Positions 46,192 to 55,400 of a DNA stretch of 64,000 nt are shown in pieces. The stretch's first letter is position 1, and the number at the start of each line of letters is the position of its first letter. Source of the DNA: Streptococcus mitis (GTDB taxonomy: Bacteria; Bacillota; Bacilli; Lactobacillales; Streptococcaceae); assembly GCF_000722705.1 (NCBI RefSeq), contig NZ_JPFW01000008.1, positions 496,001-560,000 on the forward strand, written 5' to 3'. The notes beneath the pieces are model-generated. The model was not told the DNA's origin, ran no database searches, and was given only the letters and a program-made list of their open reading frames with translations. A program made the position numbers and the translations under genes.

Positions 46192-47063
46192 TTCTCTCTT
46201 CTCATATTTTTTATTTTAAGCATCAACTTTTCAAGTTTTTCTTGGTATTTCGAAGCATAAGGATTATCTTCTAATACTGTTGTTTTATATTGATGATTTA
46301 ATTGTGCATATTTTAATCTTTCAGCCCAAAGCTTTACATTGAGATCTGCATCTACAAAGAATAAATCAAATTTCTCAAGAATTTTAAAAATATCTAAATT
46401 TTTCTCAGAGAATGATTTCGTTGTAATTGAATTGTCACGGATTCTATAGTAATAAAGAACATCCTGTATCTTAACCCATTTTTTTGAAAGAGTGACTAGC
46501 TCTGGAATAACTGCTAAATCTTCAAAGATGAATCCTTGAGGAAAAAAGTTGTCGTTTAACAAACTTTTTCTATACAATTTAGGAAATACACTGCCCCTCA
46601 ATCCCTGGGACACAAGCTGTTCTAACTTTTCTTCTACAGTAGTCAAAACCAACTTATCTTGATGAATTTGAAGAAGATTATAGTAGATACCTTCTTTATA
46701 GCTTTGAATTGTTCCTTCTATAATATCAACATCTTCTGAGATTTGTTCTGCTAATTTTTCTAAAAATAAGGGGTTAAGATAATCATCACTATCAACAAAA
46801 GCCACAAAAGAAGACTCTTCCTTAAGGTACCTAAGACCTGTATTTCTTGCAGCACTCAAGCCTTGATTATCTTGATTAATTAGTCGAAAACGGCTATCTA
46901 CTAAATAGGTTTCTGCTATTTCTCTAGAACTATCTGTTGATCCATCGTTAATCATGATACAATCATAATTTTGGTAGGTCTGTTTCTGGATACTATCTAG
47001 ACACTCTTTAAGATATTCCTCAACGTTATAAATAGGTACAATGATACTTATTAATTCTGTCAC
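46188..47063 (-). CDS. GT2-family glycosyltransferase (adhesin glycan)
   Basis: This 291-residue GT-A enzyme has ISIIVPIYNVE, MINDGSTD, GLSAARN and VDSDDY, all standard GT2 motifs. The C-terminal half differs from the three downstream paralogues (FEDLAVIPEL instead of LGEDMEFW), so it belongs to another GT2 subgroup. It lies 15 bp after the gtfA-like gene and overlaps the next gene by 4 bp. It probably extends the adhesin glycan. Confidence 0.9.
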   Translation of the reverse strand: MTELISIIVPIYNVEEYLKECLDSIQKQTYQNYDCIMINDGSTDSSREIAETYLVDSRFRLINQDNQGLSAARNTGLRYLKEESSFVAFVDSDDYLNPLFLEKLAEQISEDVDIIEGTIQSYKEGIYYNLLQIHQDKLVLTTVEEKLEQLVSQGLRGSVFPKLYRKSLLNDNFFPQGFIFEDLAVIPELVTLSKKWVKIQDVLYYYRIRDNSITTKSFSEKNLDIFKILEKFDLFFVDADLNVKLWAERLKYAQLNHQYKTTVLEDNPYASKYQEKLEKLMLKIKNMRREK

Positions 47064-47078
47064 GATTCCATCTCCTTT

Positions 47079-48590
47079 TTATTCTTGAAAAGAAATTGAT
47101 GACTCATTGCTAAAAAATTCTCTCCACAAATCTAGAATATTTTCTTCTAAATATGAGCTTGCTAGATGATAGGAAGCTTCTTGATAGCTAGATAAGTCTT
47201 GCGAAGTCATTTTCAAGAGAATATGAGCAATTTCCTCTACTCTTTCTTGATCACTTTTATCCTCAAAAGAAACTAGATAACCATTAAAACCATCTTTTAT
47301 AAAGGATGGATTTCCATATCTCAAGTCAAAACCAACCATAGCTAATCCTGCTCCAGTCGCTTCCATCAAGGTTAAACCAAATGTCTCAGATAAAGAAGTT
47401 GTCAGATAAATGCTATGATTCAAATATTGAGCTGTCAAATCTGCATAGCCCATTAAATGAACATACTCCTGTGCCCCTAATTCTTGGATAAGATTTTCCA
47501 AGCTGTCATACTCTATGCCACGTCCAAAAATAGAAAACTCAATATCTCCACCTTTTTCATGAGCCAATGCGACTGCCCGAATGGCTAAATCCACGCGCTT
47601 AGAATAGATCAATCGAGACGCCGTCATCACTTTGGTAGTTTTTCTATCTTGCTCAGAATAGTGTAACTGTTTCAGGCTCCCTACAGGAATCACATAAATC
47701 CTAGGAGCTTCCTTACCCTCTTTCTCAAAAGATTCTTTCAAAACTTTCGCCTGTAGGTCAGTCGAAACAATCATAAAATCAAAACGATGAGCATATTTTA
47801 CAGGGTAATAATATTCATAGCTAAAAGGTTGATTTCCAAAAGTATGTTCCGAATGGAATACCAATCCCAACCGAGCTCCTGACTCTTGCTCCAATAAAGG
47901 ACGCGCAAAATCCATATTTGAAGCTCTATCCATAATCACAATATCATTTGCCTTCAATTGAAGTTTTTTAACAAAGATTTCCATCAATTCTGCATGTGTT
48001 ATTAATTTTTCATTATGAAGCAAATAACGCTGTTTCCCATTGACTAAAATTTCTTCTAGTCCGACACTTCCATCTAAATTGTGATAGACTCGTCTTCCTA
48101 ACTCAGCTAAAACGTGACCATTTTGATAATTTAAAATGAAATAATCTGTTACTAATTTTGTTGCGGCATAGGTTTCTCTTTTGAGTAAATATCCCCCTGA
48201 AAAATATTCAATAAACTGCACTTTAGAGAAGTCTTTCTTGTCATATACGAAAACAAGTAGCTCTCCTTCGTTCAACTGATAAGTTCTTCCTGAAGGTGTT
48301 TCATGAATAATTTGCGAAGTTTTTAAACCTAGCTGCTCTTCTAGTTCATGTGGAGAAAGAGTTGGTGCTGCACTTTGTTGATCCGTAAAAAGCAGTTGGG
48401 CAAATAACAGTTCTTCATAATCATAGCCCTTTGATAAAAAATAATCTAACTGATCAGAATTAGGCCACCGAGTAAAAACAAAACGAGTATCTAAATCTAA
48501 ACTACGAAACAATTGCAAACGATGGGCTTGGGCAACATCTACACCATTTGCTTCAAAGCCTAAGAGTAGATTAAAATTATAAACCGTCAT
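47079..48590 (-). CDS. Second GtfA-like glycosyltransferase
   Basis: The protein is 503 residues from the ATG at 48590 (MTVYNFNLLLGFEANGVDVAQ), preceded by GGGAGAG; the frame opens seven codons earlier inside gtfB-like. It aligns along its whole length with GtfA at 34131, including the N-terminal add-on domain, KVMTASRLIYSKRVD and the EX7E motif ETFGLTLME (~418). It is therefore a probable active GT4-type transferase. It overlaps the GtfB-like gene by 14 bp but follows it, the reverse of the canonical gtfA-gtfB order. It could glycosylate different sites or add a different sugar. Confidence 0.87.
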   Translation of the reverse strand: MTVYNFNLLLGFEANGVDVAQAHRLQLFRSLDLDTRFVFTRWPNSDQLDYFLSKGYDYEELLFAQLLFTDQQSAAPTLSPHELEEQLGLKTSQIIHETPSGRTYQLNEGELLVFVYDKKDFSKVQFIEYFSGGYLLKRETYAATKLVTDYFILNYQNGHVLAELGRRVYHNLDGSVGLEEILVNGKQRYLLHNEKLITHAELMEIFVKKLQLKANDIVIMDRASNMDFARPLLEQESGARLGLVFHSEHTFGNQPFSYEYYYPVKYAHRFDFMIVSTDLQAKVLKESFEKEGKEAPRIYVIPVGSLKQLHYSEQDRKTTKVMTASRLIYSKRVDLAIRAVALAHEKGGDIEFSIFGRGIEYDSLENLIQELGAQEYVHLMGYADLTAQYLNHSIYLTTSLSETFGLTLMEATGAGLAMVGFDLRYGNPSFIKDGFNGYLVSFEDKSDQERVEEIAHILLKMTSQDLSSYQEASYHLASSYLEENILDLWREFFSNESSISFQE

Positions 48591-49854
48591 TTTTTCTCTC
48601 CCATCTGTCAAATAAACTACGATAATCTTCTATACTAGCTACTCCTAATATTTGAGCTTGATTTCTAGCTAGTTGATGATACTTATCAGAATTTTCTAAA
48701 ACTTGGCGTACATTTTGAATGAGAGACTCTATTGTATCGTAGCAAGTTTCTAATTGTTTATATTCTTCGTGATGAGTTAGATGATTCAATGTATAAAGTA
48801 ATACACCTTTTTCTACTGCACGTAAAGAAGAGGCAAAAATTTCAATATCATACTGAATATCGAAGTAAAAACTGCTTCTATCAAGTAATTCTTGAAAAAG
48901 TTGATAAGTCATCCCAGGATAGATATGGATATTAGGGTAAATAGATAAATTAGTAATACGACTCCCCATCTCAGTAACTGCTCCCACATGGAAATCAATC
49001 TCTGGGAACTGAATCAATAGTTGTTCTAAACCTTCTATCCATTCAGAATTCGTAACAATTATAGCTTGTGGTCTAACTGGAACTGGTTTATCTAGGGCAA
49101 AACCATATAAATGAGTGTAAGGAGAAACATCCGAAACTCTAGGAGACATTACCAGAACCTGATTCACTCGGTCTGCAATCTTATCAGCCTCTGTTATATC
49201 ATCTGCCAAATAATAGTAATTGTCTTTCTTGCTTGATGGAAGAAGCGAGAGAATCTCTTCTCCCAAAATTAAGGTATCTTCTCTCTCTACTATCTCTTCT
49301 AATACTTTAAGGAGAAAAGAATGACGATTCGGATAGATAGTTGGATTCTTCTGCGAATCAAAGTAAGCTATTTTATCTTGTTGTAACCATTCTACCAGAA
49401 GTTCTCTCCCTTCTGAGTTGTAAATAGTTCTCAGTACACTCTTTTCTTCTTCATCTAAAAGCTCACGACAAACTTTCCAACCATAAGCGCTGTAATAGTC
49501 TATCCAGATACATTTTTCTTCTTCATCATACCAGTAGACTCTCGCAACAGTACGTTCTGATTGTGGTTGACGAAACTGGATTCCCGCTTTCTTTTTACCT
49601 TGATCATATACATATCCTTCTAAACCATCTGTCGTTATCTCCCAGTAAGGGGGCAGAGGTAAATTGTTAAAAAAGAGAGGTTGCCCCTCTTCTTTCATTA
49701 GAAAGTATGTTAGCGCGGTTAACTCCCCTTGTTCAAGACGATCTAGATTATCAAAACAATCAACATAGAATACGGTTAACGGCTTCTCTAATTTTTGAAA
49801 AATTTCCTTAATTTTCGGTACTTTTTCATCTGTTTTCTTTGCAATTACAAACAT
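48577..49854 (-). CDS. Second GtfB-like glycosylation co-factor
   Basis: The 425-residue protein resembles GtfB at 32801: an N-terminal FYVDCFDNLDRLEQGELTA region, a central beta-rich part with YWYDEEEKCIWIDYYSAYGWK, and the C-terminal IVTNSEWIEGLEQLLIQFPEI...VGAVTEMGS segment (~285-325). No EX7E is seen, as in GtfB. It follows a GT2 gene by 3 bp and overlaps the GtfA-like gene by 14 bp, so the two should be made together and form a second GtfA-GtfB type complex. This is inference from pairing. Confidence 0.87.
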   Translation of the reverse strand: MFVIAKKTDEKVPKIKEIFQKLEKPLTVFYVDCFDNLDRLEQGELTALTYFLMKEEGQPLFFNNLPLPPYWEITTDGLEGYVYDQGKKKAGIQFRQPQSERTVARVYWYDEEEKCIWIDYYSAYGWKVCRELLDEEEKSVLRTIYNSEGRELLVEWLQQDKIAYFDSQKNPTIYPNRHSFLLKVLEEIVEREDTLILGEEILSLLPSSKKDNYYYLADDITEADKIADRVNQVLVMSPRVSDVSPYTHLYGFALDKPVPVRPQAIIVTNSEWIEGLEQLLIQFPEIDFHVGAVTEMGSRITNLSIYPNIHIYPGMTYQLFQELLDRSSFYFDIQYDIEIFASSLRAVEKGVLLYTLNHLTHHEEYKQLETCYDTIESLIQNVRQVLENSDKYHQLARNQAQILGVASIEDYRSLFDRWERKNDGL

Positions 49855-49857
49855 TTT

Positions 49858-50754
49858 TTACTTTTCCCATTCTCTTGAAAGGATGTAGAGTTTCTCTTTT
49901 ACTCTTCGATAGGTTTCACTCTTCTGTAAACCTGCTTCTTCTAATTTTTCAAGCGCACGAGTCGCTCTACAATGATACAAAAAACTATGACCTGATATAT
50001 CATATCCTAACATACCTATAAGAGCTAGCCTTTCATCCCAGGCCATCATTTCGTCGATAACTCTTTTTTCACTCCAAAGACTATTTAAACTACTTTCCTG
50101 ACCAATACGATACCAGTAGATTGCCTTTTCTATATGTATAACTCTTTTAGCCTTGATAAAGACCTTATACATAATAAAAGTATCCTCAACACTTTTTCCA
50201 ACAGGAAAACGTAGTCCATCAAATAACTCTCTTTTAAAAAGTTTCATAACAGGGCCTGACCAAGCCATATCTCTCATTTCTTGTTCAGCTATCTGTTTAA
50301 CAATATCTTCTCTGTTATCATAGAGCGTTTCTCTATAATCGCCATCAAAAACCTTAATATGAAATTGTTGATTTACATCATGATACATATTATAGTTTCC
50401 CGATGCTATGTCTGTATCATACTTTATAAGATTCTGATAAAGAAACTCGATAGCATTTCTTTCTAACCAATCGTCTGAATCTACAAAGATAATATATTCT
50501 CCACTTGCTAGATCAAGTCCCCTATTACGTGCAACTGATGCTCCCGCATTCTCTTGATAAATGTATCTAAATCTTTCATCTTGAGATGCAATATCTTTAC
50601 AGATACTTTCTGAATCATCCGTTGAACCATCATTAATTAAAATAATTTCTAAATTTTGATAAGATTGGTATCTTATACTATCCAAGGCTAGTTCTAGATA
50701 AGGTGCTACATTATAGACTGGTACGATAACACTGATTAATGGCTCTGTTTGCAT
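49858..50754 (-). CDS. GT2-family glycosyltransferase (adhesin glycan)
   Basis: The 298-residue GT-A enzyme has ISVIVPVYNVAPYL, LINDGSTDDS, AGASVARNRG and VDSDDWLE, all intact. The C-terminal half has VEDTFIMYKVF and WYRIGQESS. It overlaps the GT8 gene by 19 bp at its start and is 3 bp from gtfB-like. It is second in the glycosyltransferase operon and probably extends the adhesin glycan. Confidence 0.9.
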   Translation of the reverse strand: MQTEPLISVIVPVYNVAPYLELALDSIRYQSYQNLEIILINDGSTDDSESICKDIASQDERFRYIYQENAGASVARNRGLDLASGEYIIFVDSDDWLERNAIEFLYQNLIKYDTDIASGNYNMYHDVNQQFHIKVFDGDYRETLYDNREDIVKQIAEQEMRDMAWSGPVMKLFKRELFDGLRFPVGKSVEDTFIMYKVFIKAKRVIHIEKAIYWYRIGQESSLNSLWSEKRVIDEMMAWDERLALIGMLGYDISGHSFLYHCRATRALEKLEEAGLQKSETYRRVKEKLYILSREWEK

Positions 50755-51971
50755 TCCTTCTCCTTATTGTCTAGGGTATCCAAATAGTTTTTGATATGCT
50801 GAATCATCCCTTGAACATCCTGATTTTCAAAAACATAGTGAGAGATTTCTTGTGCATGATTTGTTGCTTGGAAAGAATAGAAAGGAATTCCCTTATCTAC
50901 TACTTTTTGGATAATGTTATAAATTTCGCCCTCATAGTTAATATCTAGATAAAAATCTAACTGATTGAAGACTTTTTCATGCGTCAAAGGATCAAAGCAT
51001 GGAAAAAGGGTTACATTTTTATACTTTTCCAACATTAAAATTTCTGGTGCAAAATAGCAGTGGGCCAAAATATTAAAATTCACTTGTGGAAGAGCTTTAA
51101 TCAGATTCTCTGCTTCATGCAAATTTACGGTATTCGTGTAAATAGCTGTTTGATAAGGTGGTTTTGAAACAAGAGCGCTCCATCCTTCTTTTGCAGGATA
51201 TTTTCTAAGAAGAATATCCTCCCATGACAATCCATAATAAAACCACCATTCTTCTCTGAATCGATTAAAATGATGTTGATGCCATGGCTTCAAGCCTGTA
51301 GTATAGTGAATAACTGCTGGTTTTCCTTTAAAAAGATCATACCAAGCCATATCCCCTAGTGTAAATTGCTGACTATCTGACCCCACTTGAAGATTGTAGG
51401 TCAGAGGAAGACGATACCAATTATCCTGAAAAGCGAGATTCAAGATTCCTTGATCCCCATAGACCTCATGATGATGTTGAGCAGTCAAATCAAATAACTG
51501 TTTCACAACATCTTCCTCTCTCCATTTTTTGTTATCTATCAATAATAAACCCGTATTAAACTTATCCGAAGTTGTCGGTAAGTCCTCAACTGCAGCAACA
51601 GGATAACCTTGCATATCCAGTTCAAATAGATCTGATAAATCCTGTGTCACAATCATATCACTATCCAAGTACAAGGCTCTATCTTCTACGACATGATTCG
51701 GAATTAAATAACGAAAATAAGTAGCATAGTTTAAATGCGCTGTTGGAAGTTTATAATCCTGAAACATAGCTGAAGAACATCTAACATTTACAATCTCTGA
51801 ATCTATTTTTTCAAGATGATTCTCTACTAACTGGAACCAATCAGTTGGAATATCTTCATTTAGGATATAAAACTTAATCTGCTTCATATGGCTACATATC
51901 GATTTAATTGTTGTTTCTAAATAGCTCACATACGCTTGATTTGCTGCAAGAACAATTACTTTCTTACTCAT
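50736..51971 (-). CDS. GT8-family glycosyltransferase with GtfB-like C-terminal domain
   Basis: The protein is 411 residues from the ATG at 51971 (MSKKVIVLAANQAYV); an ATG four codons earlier is poorly supported. The N-terminal ~265 residues are a GT8 GT-A domain: LNYATYFRYLIPN, the metal-binding DSD in LYLDSDMIV (~95-100), NTGLLLID, YGDQGILNL and IHYTTGLKPWH. The C-terminal ~130 residues resemble the C-terminal part of GtfB (NLIKALPQVNFNIL...YLDIN), so this is a two-domain protein similar in plan to pneumococcal GlyE or S. gordonii Gly. It heads the glycosyltransferase operon behind its own promoter. It probably adds galactose or glucose to the core sugar. Confidence 0.88.
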   Translation of the reverse strand: MSKKVIVLAANQAYVSYLETTIKSICSHMKQIKFYILNEDIPTDWFQLVENHLEKIDSEIVNVRCSSAMFQDYKLPTAHLNYATYFRYLIPNHVVEDRALYLDSDMIVTQDLSDLFELDMQGYPVAAVEDLPTTSDKFNTGLLLIDNKKWREEDVVKQLFDLTAQHHHEVYGDQGILNLAFQDNWYRLPLTYNLQVGSDSQQFTLGDMAWYDLFKGKPAVIHYTTGLKPWHQHHFNRFREEWWFYYGLSWEDILLRKYPAKEGWSALVSKPPYQTAIYTNTVNLHEAENLIKALPQVNFNILAHCYFAPEILMLEKYKNVTLFPCFDPLTHEKVFNQLDFYLDINYEGEIYNIIQKVVDKGIPFYSFQATNHAQEISHYVFENQDVQGMIQHIKNYLDTLDNKEKECKQSH

Positions 51972-52029
51972 AATACCTACCATTTCATACTATTAAATTT
52001 AATAAAAACATTCTATTATCTAATACATA

Positions 52030-52058
52030 ATCATACCAAAAATAGCACTATTTTGCAA
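52030..52058 (-). promoter_or_regulatory. predicted promoter of the glycosyltransferase operon
   Basis: On the minus strand, TTGCAA (-35, 52053-52058), a 17-nt spacer and TATGAT (-10, 52030-52035) with a TGG extension precede the GT8 gene by about 60 nt. Confidence 0.65.
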
Positions 52059-52199
52059 TATAGATTCCTTCTAAAAGCATTTAAAAACCTTGGTGAAATC
52101 TCCATGCAATAGACTATAAGCCTTTGTGTCCTATTTTCTCCTTCCACTTTACAATCGACTTCAATACCTTTATTGTATGGCGTTTGAAGTTTTTTGGTG

Positions 52200-52306
52200 T
52201 ATAGTAGCTTGAATTAAGATGAAAATAAATCGATTGAGAAAATCAGATTAATTTCTAGAAGTGTTTTAGGAATCGTTTCGTACTATCCTAGCTTCAACCT
52301 ACTATA
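52200..52306. repeat. RUP-like 107-bp repeat
   Basis: The segment has terminal inverted repeats TATAGTAG(C)TTGAA and TTCAA(C)CTACTATA and an overall length of exactly 107 bp, the size reported for the pneumococcal RUP repeat. It has no coding potential. It lies between the GT8 promoter and the adhesin terminator. The family name is from memory of size and ends, not alignment. Nothing else is evident in 52059-52199. Confidence 0.7.
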
Positions 52307-52373
52307 GAAGTTGCATTGTGCTGTCCTGTTCTAGATTCAACAATATGGAACGAAGCAATAGTCACATAATGAA

Positions 52374-52411
52374 AAAACTCCCTTGGATGAAAGATCATCT
52401 AAGGGAGTTTT
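52374..52411 (-). terminator. terminator of the serine-rich repeat adhesin gene
   Basis: AAACTCCCTTAGATGA-type stem with its complement and a short loop; on the minus strand it ends in a T run (GAGTTTTTT). It is about 45 bp past the stop codon. Confidence 0.85.
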
Positions 52412-52453
52412 ATAAATCGGGGTAAAAATACTCTCTATGTATTTTTAACTCAA

Positions 52454-55400
52454 TTATTCTTCATCATCACGTTTACGACGTTTCGCAAACAAACCTAGAC
52501 CAGTTACAGCAGCCAAAGCTCCTAAAAGTGCAGATGATTTAGATGCTTCTGTACCAGTATTTGGTAATAGCTGTTTCGAGCTAGCAACTGTGTTTTGTGA
52601 AACAGGCTGAGCTGTTGATTGTTCTTGACTTGTCGTACTTGTTGGTGTTGATACATTTTCTGAATTTGTAACATTTGTACTCATAGAAGTTGATTGACTT
52701 ACTGAAGTAGACGTTACAACTGATGCTGAGATAGATTCAGATAAGGAAACATTAACACTTTGTGACTCTGATATGCTTTCACTCAAGCTCACATCTGGTC
52801 TGTAATTACTTTCTGGGTCACCCATACTTGTTGATTCAGATACTGACATTGAGATACTTACTGAGACAGAAGTGCTTGTTGATGCTGACTCAGAAGCTGA
52901 TTGACTTGCGCTCGTTGAAGCAGACTCAGAGGCTGATTGACTTGCACTTGTTGAAGCAGACTCAGAGGCTGATTGACTTGCACTTGTTGAGGCACTTGTC
53001 GATGCGGATTCAGAAGCTGATTGACTTGCGCTCGTTGAAGCACTTGTCGACGCAGATTCTGATGCTGATTGACTTGCGCTCGTTGAGGCAGACTCAGACG
53101 CTGATTGACTTGCGCTTGTTGAGGCTGACTCAGATGCTGATTGACTTGCGCTTGTTGATGCAGACTCAGATGCTGATTGACTTGCGCTCGTTGAAGCACT
53201 TGTTGAGGCAGATTCTGAAGCTGACTGACTCGCACTTGTTGAGGCTGACTCAGATGCTGATTGACTTGCGCTTGTTGATGCACTTGTTGAGGCTGACTCA
53301 GATGCTGATTGACTTGCGCTCGTTGAGGCAGATTCTGATGCTGATTGACTTGCGCTTGTTGAAGCAGACTCAGACGCTGATTGACTTGCGCTTGTTGAAG
53401 CAGATTCTGATGCTGATTGACTTGCACTTGTTGATGCAGATTCTGATGCTGATTGACTTGCGCTCGTTGAGGCAGACTCAGACGCTGATTGACTTGCGCT
53501 TGTTGAGGCTGACTCAGATGCTGATTGACTTGCGCTTGTTGATGCAGACTCAGATGCTGACTGACTTGCGCTTGTTGAAGCACTTGTCGATGCTGACTCA
53601 GAGGCTGATTGACTCGCACTTGTTGACGCAGACTCAGATGCCGATTGACTTGCGCTCGTTGATGCACTTGTTGAAGCTGACTCAGATGCCGATTGACTCG
53701 CACTTGTTGAGGCACTTGTCGATGCTGACTCTGACGCTGACTGACTTGCGCTTGTTGAAGCACTTGTTGAGGCTGACTCAGAAGCTGATTGACTTGCGCT
53801 CGTTGAGGCACTTGTTGATGCTGACTCTGAAGCTGATTGACTTGCGCTCGTTGAAGCACTTGTTGAGGCTGACTCTGAAGCTGATTGACTTGCGCTTGTT
53901 GAAGCACTTGTTGATGCTGACTCAGATGCTGATTGACTTGCGCTCGTTGAGGCACTTGTTGAGGCTGACTCAGACGCTGATTGACTTGCGCTCGTTGAGG
54001 CACTTGTTGAGGCAGACTCAGATGCTGATTGACTTGCACTTGTTGAAGCACTTGTCGATGCGGATTCAGAAGCTGATTGACTTGCGCTTGTTGAAGCACT
54101 TGTTGATGCTGACTCTGACGCTGATTGACTCGCACTTGTTGATGCGCTTGTTGATGCAGATTCTGATGCTGATTGACTTGCACTTGTTGAAGCTGACTCT
54201 GAAGTTGACTGACTTGCGCTTGTTGAAGCAGACTCAGATGCTGATTGACTTGCGCTTGTTGAAGCACTTGTTGAGGCACTTGTTGATGCTGACTCAGAGG
54301 CTGATTGACTTGCGCTTGTTGATGCAGATTCAGACGCTGATTGACTTGCGCTCGTTGAAGCACTTGTCGACGCTGACTCTGAAGCCGATTGACTCGCACT
54401 TGTTGAGGCACTTGTCGATGCGGACTCTGAAGCTGACTGGCTTGCGCTCGTTGAAGCACTTGTCGATGCGGATTCAGAAGCTGATTGACTTGCGCTCGTT
54501 GAAGCACTTGTCGATGCTGATTCAGAAGCTGATTGACTTGCACTTGTTGAAGCGCTGGTTGAGGCAGATTCAGAAGCTGACTGACTTGCGCTCGTTGAGG
54601 CACTTGTCGATGCGGATTCAGACGCTGATTGACTTGCACTTGTTGAAGCACTTGTTGAAGCAGATTCAGAAGCTGATTGACTTGCGCTCATTGATGCACT
54701 TGTTGAGGCTGACTCAGAGGCTGACTGACTTGCGCTCGTTGATGCACTTGTCGATGCGGATTCAGAAGCTGACTGACTTGCGCTCGTTGAAGCACTTGTC
54801 GATGCTGACTCTGAAGCTGATTGACTTGCACTTGTCGATGCTGATTCAGAAGCTGATTGACTTGCGCTTGTTGATGCACTTGTTGAGGCAGATTCAGAAG
54901 CTGATTGACTTGCACTTGTTGAAGCAGATTCTGATGCTGACTCTGAAGCTGATTGACTTGCGCTTGTTGATGCACTTGTCGATGCTGATTCAGAAACTGA
55001 TTGACTTGCGCTGATTGAAGCACTTGTTGATGCAGACTCAGAAGCTGATTGACTCGCACTTGTTGAAGCAGATTCTGATGCTGACTGACTTGCGCTCGTT
55101 GAGGCACTTGTCGATGCTGATTCAGACGCTGATTGACTTGCGCTGGTTGAAGCACTTGTCGATGCTGACTCAGATGCTGATTGACTTGCACTTGTTGAAG
55201 CGCTGGTTGAGGCAGATTCAGAAGCTGACTGACTTGCGCTTGTTGAGGCACTTGTCGATGCGGATTCAGATGCTGATTGACTTGCGCTCGTTGAGGCACT
55301 TGTTGAGGCTGACTCAGATGCTGATTGACTTGCGCTTGTTGAAGCGCTTGTTGAGGCTGACTCAGACGCTGATTGACTTGCGCTCGTTGAGGCACTTGTC

